The notes under the pieces were generated by a model. That model was not told the DNA's origin, did not search any database, and saw only the letters and a program-made list of their open reading frames with translations. The position numbers were made by a program, and so were the translations under genes. From Actinomycetales bacterium (GTDB lineage: Bacteria > Actinomycetota > Actinomycetes > Actinomycetales > Actinomycetaceae): a stretch of 64,000 nucleotides of DNA. Shown here piece after piece: positions 12,246-21,564 of this stretch (the stretch's first letter is position 1; every line of letters starts with the position of its first letter). Location of the stretch: positions 1 through 64,000 of the forward strand of contig JAATFD010000043.1 in assembly GCA_015655375.1 (NCBI GenBank). Reading direction: 5' to 3'.

Positions 12246-13303
12246 GGGGCAACTCCAATCAGGGGAACGGCGGTGTACTCGGGAAGACCGAGCGCCAGGT
12301 TCGCGCTCTGAACGGCCGCGGCGGCCGTCCCCTTACCGAGGTTGTCGAGGGCGCACAGGGCGACGAGGGTCCCGGCGCGATGGTCGATCGTCGCGCTGAT
12401 CGTCACGCGACCTGTGCCTGTCAGCGGGCCGGTCGTCGGCCAGGTTCCGGCGGGCAGGACGTCAATGAGCGTCTCATCCGCGTAGACCTCGTAGGCGCGC
12501 GCGACGTCCTCGTCGTCGATCCCCGGTGCGAGCGGTGCGACGACTGTCGCGAGGATCCCCCGCGAGGTCGGCACGAGCACCGGGGTGAACGTGACGCGGA
12601 CATCGGAGCCGCCAGCTGCTTCCAGGTTCTGAATGATCTCCGGAATGTGGCGATGTGTCCCACCGACACCGTAGGGGGCGATGTTGCCCAGGGCCTCTGA
12701 TGCGAGGAGATGTGGCTTCACGCCGCGCCCCGCACCCGAGTACCCGACGGCGAGCGTGGCACAGATCGACTCTGCGGCGACCAACCCCGCCGCCACGGCC
12801 GGCTGGATCGCGAAGGTGACGGCCGTGACATTGCACCCGGGAACAGCGATGCGTGTCGCGTCCGCCAGCAACTGACGCTGGATTCGAGCGGAGGTCTCAC
12901 CGGCGTGGAGCAGCTCGGGCATCCCATAGGTCCATGCGGGGACGAAGTCTCCCCCGTAATAGCGTTCCCACTCCGCGGCATCGGTCAGCCGGTGGTCGGC
13001 CGCGAGATCGAGAATCAGCCCGGTCTCCCCTGCTGCTTCCAGTTCTGCAGCGATCGACGCCGAACGCCCATGTGGAAGTGCGAGGACGACGAGATCGTAT
13101 CCGGCGAGCGTCCGCACCGATGTCTCCTGGACGACCAAGTCGGCCAACGGAGCGATCTGCGGGTGGATGTCCCCCAGGCGCGCACCGGCCGACGACGCCG
13201 CGGTCACGGTGGTGACCTGGATCTGCGGATGCGACGCGAGAAGTCGAAGCGTCTCCCCGCCGGCATAGCCGGTCGCTCCGGCGACGGCTGCTGTCACTGT
13301 CAT
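12242..13303 (-). CDS. argC: N-acetyl-gamma-glutamyl-phosphate reductase
   Basis: NADPH-dependent reduction of N-acetylglutamyl phosphate; first gene of the arg operon. 353 residues. The N-terminal GATGYAGGE nucleotide-binding loop and the catalytic cysteine in VPGCN are visible. ATG 13303 is chosen because a TATGGT -10 element (complement of 13311-13316) ends exactly seven bases before it and no ribosome binding site is seen, which suggests a leaderless mRNA. In-frame ATGs at 13309 and 13315 would sit inside that promoter. Confidence 0.94.
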   Translation of the reverse strand: MTVTAAVAGATGYAGGETLRLLASHPQIQVTTVTAASSAGARLGDIHPQIAPLADLVVQETSVRTLAGYDLVVLALPHGRSASIAAELEAAGETGLILDLAADHRLTDAAEWERYYGGDFVPAWTYGMPELLHAGETSARIQRQLLADATRIAVPGCNVTAVTFAIQPAVAAGLVAAESICATLAVGYSGAGRGVKPHLLASEALGNIAPYGVGGTHRHIPEIIQNLEAAGGSDVRVTFTPVLVPTSRGILATVVAPLAPGIDDEDVARAYEVYADETLIDVLPAGTWPTTGPLTGTGRVTISATIDHRAGTLVALCALDNLGKGTAAAAVQSANLALGLPEYTAVPLIGVAP

Positions 13304-13334
13304 GCGCATAACCATACAGCGACCTGCATAGCCA
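13304..13334 (-). promoter_or_regulatory. argC promoter with candidate ArgR boxes
   Basis: A direct repeat GCATAnCCA occurs at 13306-13314 and 13326-13334 on the plus strand, spaced exactly 20 bases, or about two helical turns. The first copy covers the -10 element (13311-13316) of the leaderless argC promoter. Tandem boxes overlapping the promoter are how ArgR usually works; the sequence resembles the TGCAT-type ARG boxes of actinobacteria only loosely. Assignment to ArgR is inferred from position. Confidence 0.45.
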
Positions 13335-13408
13335 ATCATCCGTGTCCCGGATGTGGACACACGAACGCCCGCGATCCGCTGCAGCCGCGGACGTCCGGAT
13401 CAGGAGTT

Positions 13409-13900
13409 CTAGCGAGCAGCGAGGTCGTCGATGATGGAGTCTGTCCACGCGTCCACGGCAGTCCAGTCGCGGAAATCGCCCTCGACGGCGCCCGCCAAGC
13501 GAGCAATCGACCGCTCGCGCAAGCCCAGCATCGCTGGATCGTATCGACCCGGGAACACCTGATGGTGGACAACACGCACCTTGAGGAGCACCGGTCCGAT
13601 CCGCGAAGGATCCTGCGGACTGTGCTTGGGCACACCCGACAGCCCGACGGAGAAGGCCCACACCGGGATCCTTGAGAGCGTGGTCTCGAATCGACGGAGG
13701 AAGGAGGTCGCGGGTTCCATCCACTGCGTCATGTACACCGCAGATCCGCAGATGACGGCGTCGATGCCGTCGAGCGAAGTGACGTCCTGAGGAGCTTCAC
13801 GCACGACCTCGTGTCCGGCTCCGCGCAGCCTCTGAGCGATCGCGTCGGCGATCGCGTCGGTGGCCCCGTGTTTCGATGATGCTGTGACGAGGATCTTCAT
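13409..13900 (-). CDS. Flavodoxin domain protein
   Basis: 163 residues resembling the flavodoxin_5 / protoporphyrinogen-oxidase-like (HemG-type) family. The N-terminus MKILVTASSKHGAT is the FMN phosphate-binding loop, and the VICGSAVYMTQWM region would line the flavin. A small cytosolic electron-transfer or oxidase role is likely; the substrate is unknown. The ATG at 13900 gives an N-terminus that begins directly with the first beta strand. It stands alone between argC and pheT. Confidence 0.8.
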   Translation of the reverse strand: MKILVTASSKHGATDAIADAIAQRLRGAGHEVVREAPQDVTSLDGIDAVICGSAVYMTQWMEPATSFLRRFETTLSRIPVWAFSVGLSGVPKHSPQDPSRIGPVLLKVRVVHHQVFPGRYDPAMLGLRERSIARLAGAVEGDFRDWTAVDAWTDSIIDDLAAR

Positions 13901-14030
13901 GGCACCCAGTGTGGCAGACCTCGTTGTCCGACGTGTTCTCCAAAGGTCCCTCATGAGTCGTGGGGCACACCGGTTGACCAGCCACGCGGGCGGTGTGCCG
14001 ACCGGAAGCAGACGAAGGGCCCACGCCCTC

Positions 14031-14072
14031 GGTGGGTCTGCGGCAGGCCGGTGCCCGTCCCAGACCCACCGC
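14031..14072 (-). terminator. Hairpin after pheT
   Basis: CGGTGGGTCTG at 14031-14041 pairs perfectly (11 bp) with CAGACCCACCG at 14062-14072 across a 20-base loop. It starts three bases beyond the pheT stop on the minus strand. Its placement makes it the likely terminator of pheST, with no U-tract. Confidence 0.6.
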
Positions 14073-14074
14073 CG

Positions 14075-16732
14075 TCAGGAACGCAGCTCGGCGCCGAGAA
14101 CCTTCCGGGTCTTCTTGACAACCGAATTGCGCACCTGTGCGGATTCTTCCGCCGTCAGCGTGTGATCGGCGGCGCGCAGACGCAGCGCGAAGGCGAGCGA
14201 GCGATGGCTCTCGGGCACCTGGTCGCCGGTGTAGACGTCGAACAATGTGATCTCCTCCGCCAGCGGTCCGGCCGCCTGGCGCACGACCTGGGCGACCCGC
14301 GCCACGGGGATGTCGTCCGACACGACCAGAGCGATGTCTTCCTTCGCAATCGGATAGGTCGACACCGATTTGATCTGGATCGGTGTCTCCGACATGGCCT
14401 CGATCAGAGCGTCAAGGTCGAGCTCGAACGCCACCGAACGCTTCGGCAGACCGAACGCCATCACGACGCCGGGGTGGAGTTCACCCGCTGTCGCCACCGT
14501 GATGAGCTCACGGCCGGAACGGACGAACACCGTGGCAACCCGACCGGGGTGCCAGGGAGCGACATCGGCTGGATCCGTGGCAGGAGCCGGCATCGGCGGG
14601 GCGCTGTGCTCCGCGCGCGGTTCGGGATCCCATGCCCTGGTCACCTCGACGCGCACGCCGAGGACCGAGGCTACCCGGCGCACCGCTTCCACTGCGTCCG
14701 CCCAATCGAAGGACCGCGGCGTTGTGAGGATTCCCGGTTCCACGGCAGATCCGCCGAGCACGCCGCCGACATGCCACGGCTGGGCCGGGACACCGTCCTG
14801 CAACCCGGCAAGAACCGCGTCGGAGGGACGCGACTCCGCCGAGGGAAGGCCAGCGGGAACAGTTCCCTGCGGATGGACGACGATCCCCGTCTCGAAGACT
14901 GCGATCGAGGACGCTCCACGGGAGACATTGCGACCGGCGACATCGAGCAATGTGTCGAGGATCGAGGTGCGGAGCCACGGCGCATCCTCGGCCAGTGGAT
15001 TGCGCAACCGGACCGCCAGGCGACGCGGATTCACGTCCGACAGACCTTGACGATCGAAGGAATCTGAGACAAAGGGATAGGACTCGACCTCGACGAGGCC
15101 CGCCTGTGCCAGCGTGTCGGACACGGCGCGACGGGCGTGCTGCGCAGTCGTCAAACCCGTGCCGGCCGGCGCAGCCGGGAGCACGGACGGGATGTTGTCA
15201 TAGCCGTCGAGGCGGGCGATCTCCTCGACGAGGTCAGCGGACCCCGTCAGGTCGGGACGCCAGGATGGAACCTGCACCTGCCACACTGCGTCCGTGGAGG
15301 TGCCCGTCACCGTGCAACCGATGCGCTCGAGCAGCTCACGGACGTGGTCCAACGAGTAGTCGACTCCCGTCAGGCGGCTAGGCTCGCTGGAGCGCATCCG
15401 GACCGGGGGCACCGCCGGGACATGATCGAGGTCGGAGACAGTGGAATCCGCTGTTCCGCCACCGTATTCGACGAGAAGATCAACGGCCCTCTGCGCCGCC
15501 ACCGGTGGCACCTGCGGATCGGTCCCCCGTTCGAAGCGCTTGGACGCCTCGGAGGGGAGCTTGTGCCGACGGGCGGCACGCGCTATCGACACCGCGTCGA
15601 AGTGCGCGGCCTCCAGCAGGATATCGGTCGTCGAGGGCTCGACCTCCGAGTATCGTCCGCCCATGACTCCGGCCAACCCGAGGATGCGGGACCCGGGAAC
15701 ATCGTCGGGCGAGTCTGTGATCAGCAGATCCTCAGGGTCCAGTTCACGCTCGACATCGTCGAGCGTCGTCAAGGTCTCTCCGGGGCGAGCCCGACGCACG
15801 ACGATCGGCGCCGCGAGGGCCCCCAAGTCGTAGGCGTGCATCGGTTGACCGAGGTCGAGCATCACGTAGTTCGTCACGTCGACCGGCAAGGAGATCGACC
15901 GCATCCCGGCCATCTCGAGGCGCTCGACCATCCAGCGCGGCGATAAAGCCGTCGGATCGACGCCGCGGACGATGCGCGTGACGAAGCGGTCGGCGCCCGC
16001 GTGGCCGCGGATCGGTGCGACGTCATCGACCTCGACCGGGAAGCCGTCGGAGGTGACGGCAGGAAGGGGCTCGGCAAGCGCCTCGGGCAGACCGGGATCG
16101 GTGAACCGTGCACCCGTGGAATGGGAGTACTCGCGAGCCACCCCGCGCATCGAAAAGCAGTACCCCCGATCCGGGGTCACGTTGATCTCGAGGACCTCTT
16201 CGCCCAGACCGAGGAAGGAGACCAGATCAGACCCACTCGCAGGAATCTCGCGACCGGGGAACGCCTTCTGGAGGACGATGATCCCCGAGTGGTCCTCGCC
16301 GAGCCCCAGCTCGCGGGCCGAGCACATCATCCCGTCGGAGATGTGACCGTAGGTCTTGCGGGCAGCGATCGGGAACGGACCGGGAAGGACAGCGCCCGGC
16401 AGCGAGACGACAACCAGGTCGTCGACCTCAAAATTGTGGGCGCCGCAGATGATGCCACGGCTGGCTAGGTCCGAGGGCTCCTTGCCGGTGCCAGGTTCGT
16501 CGTTGTACCGGCCGACATCGACCCGGCAGTAGTTGATGACCTTGCCGTTGTGCTGAGGCTCCTCGACGCGGGAGAGCACACGACCGACGACCAGCGGGCC
16601 GCTCACGCGAGCCGGGTGGATCGTCTCTTCCTCCAGACCGACGCGCACGAGGGCGGCGGCGAGATCGGCCGCAGTCGTTCCCTCCGGGACCTCGACGTGA
16701 TCACGGAGCCAGGACAGTGGAACCATCGGCAT
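14075..16732 (-). CDS. pheT: Phenylalanyl-tRNA synthetase beta subunit
   Basis: Beta chain of the alpha2-beta2 PheRS, 885 residues, full length. Order seen: MVPLSWLRDHVEV N-terminus, EMAP-like tRNA-binding domain (about residues 40-155), B3/B4 editing region, B5 domain (about 410-490), the synthetase-core-like domain, and the C-terminal ferredoxin-fold anticodon-binding domain ending in KVLGAELRS. ATG 16732 is preceded by GGAAGGGG and lies one base after the pheS stop, so it is translationally coupled. Downstream is an 11-bp hairpin. Confidence 0.96.
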   Translation of the reverse strand: MPMVPLSWLRDHVEVPEGTTAADLAAALVRVGLEEETIHPARVSGPLVVGRVLSRVEEPQHNGKVINYCRVDVGRYNDEPGTGKEPSDLASRGIICGAHNFEVDDLVVVSLPGAVLPGPFPIAARKTYGHISDGMMCSARELGLGEDHSGIIVLQKAFPGREIPASGSDLVSFLGLGEEVLEINVTPDRGYCFSMRGVAREYSHSTGARFTDPGLPEALAEPLPAVTSDGFPVEVDDVAPIRGHAGADRFVTRIVRGVDPTALSPRWMVERLEMAGMRSISLPVDVTNYVMLDLGQPMHAYDLGALAAPIVVRRARPGETLTTLDDVERELDPEDLLITDSPDDVPGSRILGLAGVMGGRYSEVEPSTTDILLEAAHFDAVSIARAARRHKLPSEASKRFERGTDPQVPPVAAQRAVDLLVEYGGGTADSTVSDLDHVPAVPPVRMRSSEPSRLTGVDYSLDHVRELLERIGCTVTGTSTDAVWQVQVPSWRPDLTGSADLVEEIARLDGYDNIPSVLPAAPAGTGLTTAQHARRAVSDTLAQAGLVEVESYPFVSDSFDRQGLSDVNPRRLAVRLRNPLAEDAPWLRTSILDTLLDVAGRNVSRGASSIAVFETGIVVHPQGTVPAGLPSAESRPSDAVLAGLQDGVPAQPWHVGGVLGGSAVEPGILTTPRSFDWADAVEAVRRVASVLGVRVEVTRAWDPEPRAEHSAPPMPAPATDPADVAPWHPGRVATVFVRSGRELITVATAGELHPGVVMAFGLPKRSVAFELDLDALIEAMSETPIQIKSVSTYPIAKEDIALVVSDDIPVARVAQVVRQAAGPLAEEITLFDVYTGDQVPESHRSLAFALRLRAADHTLTAEESAQVRNSVVKKTRKVLGAELRS

Positions 16733-16733
16733 G

Positions 16734-17819
16734 TCAGTGTCCCCTTCCGGTGAGGCCGAACTGCTGGGAGAAGCGGATGTCGCCCTCGACGATGTCGTGC
16801 ATGTCGGCGATGCCATGTCGCAGCATGAGCGCGCGTTCAATGCCCACGCCGAAGGCGAAACCGGAGAATTCCTCCGCATCGATGCCGTTGGCCTTCAGGA
16901 CATTCGGGTTGACCATTCCGCAGCCGCCCCATTCGATCCAGCCCGCGCCCCCCTTCTTCTGGGGGAACCAGAGGTCCATTTCGGCGCTCGGCTCAGTGAA
17001 GGGGAAGAAGGACGGACGCAAGCGCGTGCGGGCCCCGGGTCCGAACATCGCTCGGGCGAATGCGTCGAGGACGCCCGTCAGATTTGCCATTGTCAGGTGA
17101 CGGTCGACGGCCAGGCCCTCGCACTGGTGGAAGACGGGGGTGTGCGTCGAATCGAGTGCATCGGCGCGGAAGACCTTGCCGGGGCACGCGATGTAGAGCG
17201 GTACCCCGCGCTCAAGCATCGCCCGGGACTGAACCGGCGACGTATGCGTGCGCATGACGAGGTTGCCGTCCTCCTCGGTCCGGCCGCCCACCGAGCGTCC
17301 GTCGACGTAGAGCGTGTCCTGCATCTGACGCGCCGGATGGTCGATGTCGAAGTTCAGCGAGTCAAAGTTGAACCACTCGTGCTCGATCTCCGGTCCCTCG
17401 GCGATCTCCCACCCCATCGCCGTGAAAAAGTCGGCGACCTCTTCCATGATCGTCTCGATCGGATGACGAGCCCCCAGCGACCGGCGCCGGGTCGGGACCG
17501 TCACATCGACGGCCTCCTCGACGAGCACCTGCGCCTCATGATCGGATGCCAGGACCTGGTGACGCTGATCAAGAGCCGCACTCAGCCGCGAGCGTGCGCC
17601 ACCCAGCGTGCGACCGGCCAGGCCGCGGTCCTGGGGGGCCAAGGAGCCGATGGTCCGGTTCGCCGTGACGAGCGGGGCACTATCACCGAGGACCGCGCCG
17701 CGCACGGCCCTGAGGTCCTCCAACGTGGATGCCGCCTCGATGTCGCCGAGCGCTCGCTCGACGAGGGCGTCGACGGCATCTGCGTCGAGGGGGTTGAGGT
17801 CAGGGGCGGATTCAGCCAT
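16734..17819 (-). CDS. pheS: Phenylalanyl-tRNA synthetase alpha subunit
   Basis: Catalytic alpha chain, class II synthetase, 361 residues. It has an N-terminal coiled-coil arm (about residues 15-90) and the class II core with FRADALDSTHTPVFHQCEG (motif 2) and the GIERALMLRHG motif 3. ATG 17819 is preceded by GAGGAAGCAGG. A TATCAT -10 candidate lies at the complement of 17876-17881. No T-box-like leader is visible in the 160-base divergent space shared with panB. Confidence 0.96.
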   Translation of the reverse strand: MAESAPDLNPLDADAVDALVERALGDIEAASTLEDLRAVRGAVLGDSAPLVTANRTIGSLAPQDRGLAGRTLGGARSRLSAALDQRHQVLASDHEAQVLVEEAVDVTVPTRRRSLGARHPIETIMEEVADFFTAMGWEIAEGPEIEHEWFNFDSLNFDIDHPARQMQDTLYVDGRSVGGRTEEDGNLVMRTHTSPVQSRAMLERGVPLYIACPGKVFRADALDSTHTPVFHQCEGLAVDRHLTMANLTGVLDAFARAMFGPGARTRLRPSFFPFTEPSAEMDLWFPQKKGGAGWIEWGGCGMVNPNVLKANGIDAEEFSGFAFGVGIERALMLRHGIADMHDIVEGDIRFSQQFGLTGRGH

Positions 17820-17977
17820 GTCCTGCTTCCTCGGTCGGGGTCTGGGTGAGGGCGCGCCGAGCGCGCCGACCTCACATGATAGTGCTGCCCCGCGCCACCG
17901 CGTCGGCCCCACCGAAGCGTGGGCCCCCGGCCGCCAGTACGCTGGCACCACCACAATCCATGTGCCAGGAGCCATCG

Positions 17978-18793
17978 ATGACACCTCCGACCGACCGACC
18001 CACCCGCTTCCGCGTCCCCCGCCTGGCTCGTGCCAAGCAGGAGGGGCGTCGCCTGACCATGCTCACGGCCTACGACGCCCTCATCGCACCGATCCTCGAA
18101 TCAGCGGGTGTCGACATGCTGCTGGTCGGCGATTCCCTGGGCAATGTCGTCCTCGGCCATTCCTCGACCCTGCCCGTCACCCTCGAGGACATGGAGCGGT
18201 CGACCGCTGCCGTCGCGCGCGCGACCTCGCGCGTCCTCGTCGTCGCAGACCTTCCGTTCGGAACCTACGAGGCCTCCCCCGAGCTGGCCTTCGCCTCCGC
18301 CGCCCGCCTCGTGAAAGCCGGGGCCCATGCCGTCAAGCTCGAGGGAGGTCGACCTCGCTGTGCTGCGGTGCGTCTGCTGAGTGAGGGAGGAATCCCCGTC
18401 ATCGGTCATCTCGGTTACACGCCCCAGTCGGAGAACTCGATCGGCGGTCCCCGCCTGCGCGGACGCGGGGACCAGGCAGAACAGATTCTCGCCGACGCAC
18501 ATGGCCTCGAGGAGGCCGGAGCGGTTGCCCTGGTCCTCGAGATGGTGCCCGCCGATGTGGCCGGCGAGGTGACACGCGCCCTGACGATCCCGACGATCGG
18601 CATCGGGGCAGGTCCACAGACCGACGGTCAGGTCCTCGTGTGGTCAGACATGGCCGGAATGAGCGAGTGGACGCCCTCATTCGTCCATCGGTTCGGCGAG
18701 CTCGGCGAGGCGCTGCGCGTCGCCGCCGAGCGCTATGTCACCTCGGTCGCCGATGACTCGTTCCCCGGAACGGAGAACTATCACGCCACGTGA
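17978..18793 (+). CDS. panB: 3-methyl-2-oxobutanoate hydroxymethyltransferase
   Basis: First committed step of pantothenate synthesis: methylene-THF-dependent hydroxymethylation of ketoisovalerate. 271 residues, TIM barrel. The VGDSLGNVVLGH metal-binding block, KLEGG, and GIGAGPQTDGQVLV are present. ATG 17978 follows CCAGGAG. panC and panD are not adjacent. Divergent from pheS. Confidence 0.95.
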   Translation: MTPPTDRPTRFRVPRLARAKQEGRRLTMLTAYDALIAPILESAGVDMLLVGDSLGNVVLGHSSTLPVTLEDMERSTAAVARATSRVLVVADLPFGTYEASPELAFASAARLVKAGAHAVKLEGGRPRCAAVRLLSEGGIPVIGHLGYTPQSENSIGGPRLRGRGDQAEQILADAHGLEEAGAVALVLEMVPADVAGEVTRALTIPTIGIGAGPQTDGQVLVWSDMAGMSEWTPSFVHRFGELGEALRVAAERYVTSVADDSFPGTENYHAT

Positions 18794-18836
18794 GCAGATG
18801 TACCTGAACAACGCCTGATGGTTTCTGAGAAAACTC

Positions 18837-18842
18837 TAAGAT
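18837..18842 (+). promoter_or_regulatory. -10 element of a leaderless lipB promoter
   Basis: TAAGAT ends seven bases before the ATG at 18850, so the transcript should begin at or next to the A of that codon. This makes the in-frame ATG at 18841, which overlaps the -10 hexamer, unlikely as a start. Confidence 0.55.
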
Positions 18843-18849
18843 GTCTCAC

Positions 18850-19512
18850 ATGCGAATCGTTGATCTCATCGCCCGAGGCCGGACGGACTATTTGGCCGCA
18901 GATGCCCGTCAGAGGGAACTCCATCGCGAGGTGAGAAACGGGGGCGAAGACGCACTCATCCTGGCCGAGTTCACCCCGACGTACACGGCGGGTCGCCACA
19001 CCGCCCCCCAGGATGTGCGCGATGCGAGATTGCCGATCCTCCATGTCGACCGGGCCGGCTCAGTCACCTGGCACGGACCCGGACAACTCGTCGTCTATCC
19101 CGTGGTCAGGCTGCGTGAACCCGTCGACCTCATCGCGTGGATCCGAGCCATCGAGGCCGGTGTTCTCTCCGCCGTCAGGACGGAATGGGGGCTCCCCGCA
19201 CGAACGATCGAGGGCCGAGCCGGAGTCTGGTTGACAGGACGAGGCCGTCCCGACCGCAAGATCTGTGCGATCGGCCTCAAGGTCGCCCAGGCGGCAACAC
19301 TCCACGGTCTGGCGCTCAATGTCTCCATCGATCCGAACACCGCTTTCGCCGGGATCGTCCCCTGTGGACTCACGGATGCCGACGTCACCTCGCTGGAACG
19401 CGAAGGAGTGTCCACGACCGTCCGCACGGCCGCCGATCTGCTGGTCCCACATCTGCTCGAGGCGATCACCCCGCGACTGGCAGTCGCCCCGACCATCCTC
19501 CACGCCGTCTGA
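18850..19512 (+). CDS. lipB: Octanoyl-[acyl carrier protein]:protein N-octanoyltransferase
   Basis: Moves octanoate from ACP to lipoyl domains of 2-oxoacid dehydrogenases and the glycine cleavage H protein. 220 residues. Family motifs: TAGRHT, the [11 protein letters not shown] block, KICAIGLKV (lysine) and GIVPCGL with the catalytic cysteine. The start at 18850 is preferred over 18841 because of the leaderless promoter geometry. lipA follows 11 bases later on the same strand, and together they complete de novo lipoylation. Confidence 0.94.
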   Translation: MRIVDLIARGRTDYLAADARQRELHREVRNGGEDALILAEFTPTYTAGRHTAPQDVRDARLPILHVDRAGSVTWHGPGQLVVYPVVRLREPVDLIAWIRAIEAGVLSAVRTEWGLPARTIEGRAGVWLTGRGRPDRKICAIGLKVAQAATLHGLALNVSIDPNTAFAGIVPCGLTDADVTSLEREGVSTTVRTAADLLVPHLLEAITPRLAVAPTILHAV

Positions 19513-19523
19513 GAGAACTCCTG

Positions 19524-20546
19524 ATGAGTACAGTCCCCCGCCCCGAAGAACGCCGGCTCCTGCGCATCGAGATCCGCAATTCCCGCACGCCCATTGAGGA
19601 CAAGCCCGAATGGATCCGGACCCGCGCCACGACCTCGCAGAACTACGAGGACATGCGTCGCCTTTCACGCGAACATGGCCTGCACACGGTGTGCGCCGAG
19701 GCCGGGTGCCCCAACATCTTCGAATGCTGGCAAGATCGGGAGGCATCCTTCCTTCTGGGTGGGGCGCTGTGCACCCGCCGATGCGACTTCTGCGACATCG
19801 CGACCGGGCGACCGGAGGGGTACGACCGCGATGAGCCTCGACGAGTGGCCGAGTCGGTGCGTGAACTCGGGCTGCGCTACGTCACCATCACCGGCGTGGC
19901 CCGCGACGATCTGAGCGACGGCGCCTCCTGGCTCTATGCCCAGACCTGCCGCGAGATCCATGACCTGTGCCCGACGACCGGGGTCGAGTTGCTCACCGAT
20001 GACTTCAGGGGCGCCACCGACGCGATCGACGTCGTCATCGAATCGCGTCCGGAAGTCCTGGCCCACAACATCGAGACCGTTCCCCGTCTGCTGGCCCGTA
20101 TCCGCCCGGCCTTTCGCTATGACCGGTCACTGGGCTTCCTCCGCCGGGCCCACGACGCTGGAACGATCACCAAGTCGAACATCATCCTCGGGCTCGGTGA
20201 GACCCACGACGAGGTCATCGAGACACTGACTGACCTCCACGATGCGGGATGCGACCTGCTGACACTCACCCAGTACCTTCGTCCCTCCCCGCTGCACCAC
20301 CCGGTCGAGCGCTGGATCCATCCCGAGGAGTTCGTCGAGCTGTCGGCCCAGGCGGAGAAGATCGGATTCGCCGGGGTCATGGCCGGTCCCCTGGTTCGTT
20401 CCTCCTATCGTTCAGGTTCACTGTGGGCCACCGGCATGCGAGCGAGAGGTTTCGGGATTCCCAACCACCTGGCCCACCTCGAGATCTCGGGGACCACCCG
20501 TCAGGAGGCCACCGCCGTCCTCGAGAGACTCCGTGCACGGCACTAG
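19524..20546 (+). CDS. lipA: Lipoyl synthase
   Basis: Radical-SAM enzyme inserting two sulfurs into protein-bound octanoate. 340 residues. The auxiliary cluster cysteines ([12 protein letters not shown]) and the radical-SAM motif CTRRCDFC are both intact, and the C-terminal RSSYRS motif contributes the serine ligand. ATG 19524 lies 11 bases after lipB, with GAGAGAACTC upstream as a weak ribosome binding site. Forms an operon with lipB. Confidence 0.97.
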   Translation: MSTVPRPEERRLLRIEIRNSRTPIEDKPEWIRTRATTSQNYEDMRRLSREHGLHTVCAEAGCPNIFECWQDREASFLLGGALCTRRCDFCDIATGRPEGYDRDEPRRVAESVRELGLRYVTITGVARDDLSDGASWLYAQTCREIHDLCPTTGVELLTDDFRGATDAIDVVIESRPEVLAHNIETVPRLLARIRPAFRYDRSLGFLRRAHDAGTITKSNIILGLGETHDEVIETLTDLHDAGCDLLTLTQYLRPSPLHHPVERWIHPEEFVELSAQAEKIGFAGVMAGPLVRSSYRSGSLWATGMRARGFGIPNHLAHLEISGTTRQEATAVLERLRARH

Positions 20547-20556
20547 AGTGAGCGCC

Positions 20557-21444
20557 ATGATCACTGCCTCTGACCTCGCCCACCGTGCTCCCTTGGGAAC
20601 GACCGTTGCGGGGCGCATCTCCCCCCGCCGTGCCGTTCCCGAGCACATCGATCGCCCGGAATACATGTTCCATGACGGGCCCGAGGTCGTCACCGCCTCC
20701 GACGTCAAGGACGCCGAGACCATCCGACGGATTCGAGAGGCCGGTCGCATCGCCGCTGGTGCCATGGCCGCCGCTGCTGCGGCGATCCGGCCCGGGGTGA
20801 CGACCGATGAGCTGGATCGCATCGGTCACGAGTACATGATCGGCCACGACGCCTACCCCTCGACCCTGGGCTACATGGGATACCCGAAGTCCCTGTGCAG
20901 CTCGGTCAACGAAGTGATCTGCCACGGAATCCCCGACGACCGCAAGCTCGAGGATGGCGACATCATCAACCTGGACGTCACCGCCTACAAGGACGGCGTC
21001 CACGGTGACACGAACGCAACCTACGAGGTCGGGACCGTCGACCTCGAGTCCCACTTGCTCATCGAGCGAACCTACGAGGCGATGATGCGCGGCATCAGGG
21101 CGGTCAAGCCCGGTCGCCGGATCAACGTCATCGGACGTGTCATTGCCTCCTACGCGAAGCGCTTCGACTACGGGGTCATCCGTGACTACACGGGTCACGG
21201 CGTCGGAGAGGCCTTCCACTCCGGCCTGATCGTCCCCCACTACGACTCGGCGCCCCTCTACGACACGGTGATGGAGCCCGGTATGGTCTTCACCATCGAG
21301 CCGATGCTGACGCTGGGCACCTACGAGTGGGAGCAGTGGGACGACGACTGGACCGTCGTCACGGCTGATCGCTCGCGCACGGCTCAGTTCGAGCACACCC
21401 TGGTCGTCACCGAGGACGGGGCGGAGATCCTCACCCTGCCGTGA
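20557..21444 (+). CDS. map: Methionine aminopeptidase, type I
   Basis: Removes the initiator methionine; dinuclear metal enzyme. 295 residues including an N-terminal extension of about 45 residues with a [10 protein letters not shown] segment, as in actinobacterial MAPs of the MapB type. Metal ligands lie in [27 protein letters not shown] and FTIEPML. A TAGAGT -10 box at 20544-20549 ends seven bases before ATG 20557, so this gene is probably leaderless and has its own promoter inside the end of lipA. Confidence 0.95.
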   Translation: MITASDLAHRAPLGTTVAGRISPRRAVPEHIDRPEYMFHDGPEVVTASDVKDAETIRRIREAGRIAAGAMAAAAAAIRPGVTTDELDRIGHEYMIGHDAYPSTLGYMGYPKSLCSSVNEVICHGIPDDRKLEDGDIINLDVTAYKDGVHGDTNATYEVGTVDLESHLLIERTYEAMMRGIRAVKPGRRINVIGRVIASYAKRFDYGVIRDYTGHGVGEAFHSGLIVPHYDSAPLYDTVMEPGMVFTIEPMLTLGTYEWEQWDDDWTVVTADRSRTAQFEHTLVVTEDGAEILTLP

Positions 21445-21564
21445 TTCCCAGCGCGTTTCGCCCGTGTCGAGCCACTGATGCCACGGCACGGCCGAGGTCA
21501 TGACGGAAGCCCTCCCGGCTGAGTTACGCTGGGGCCACCATCGGCTGGGATTCAGGGAGGAACC

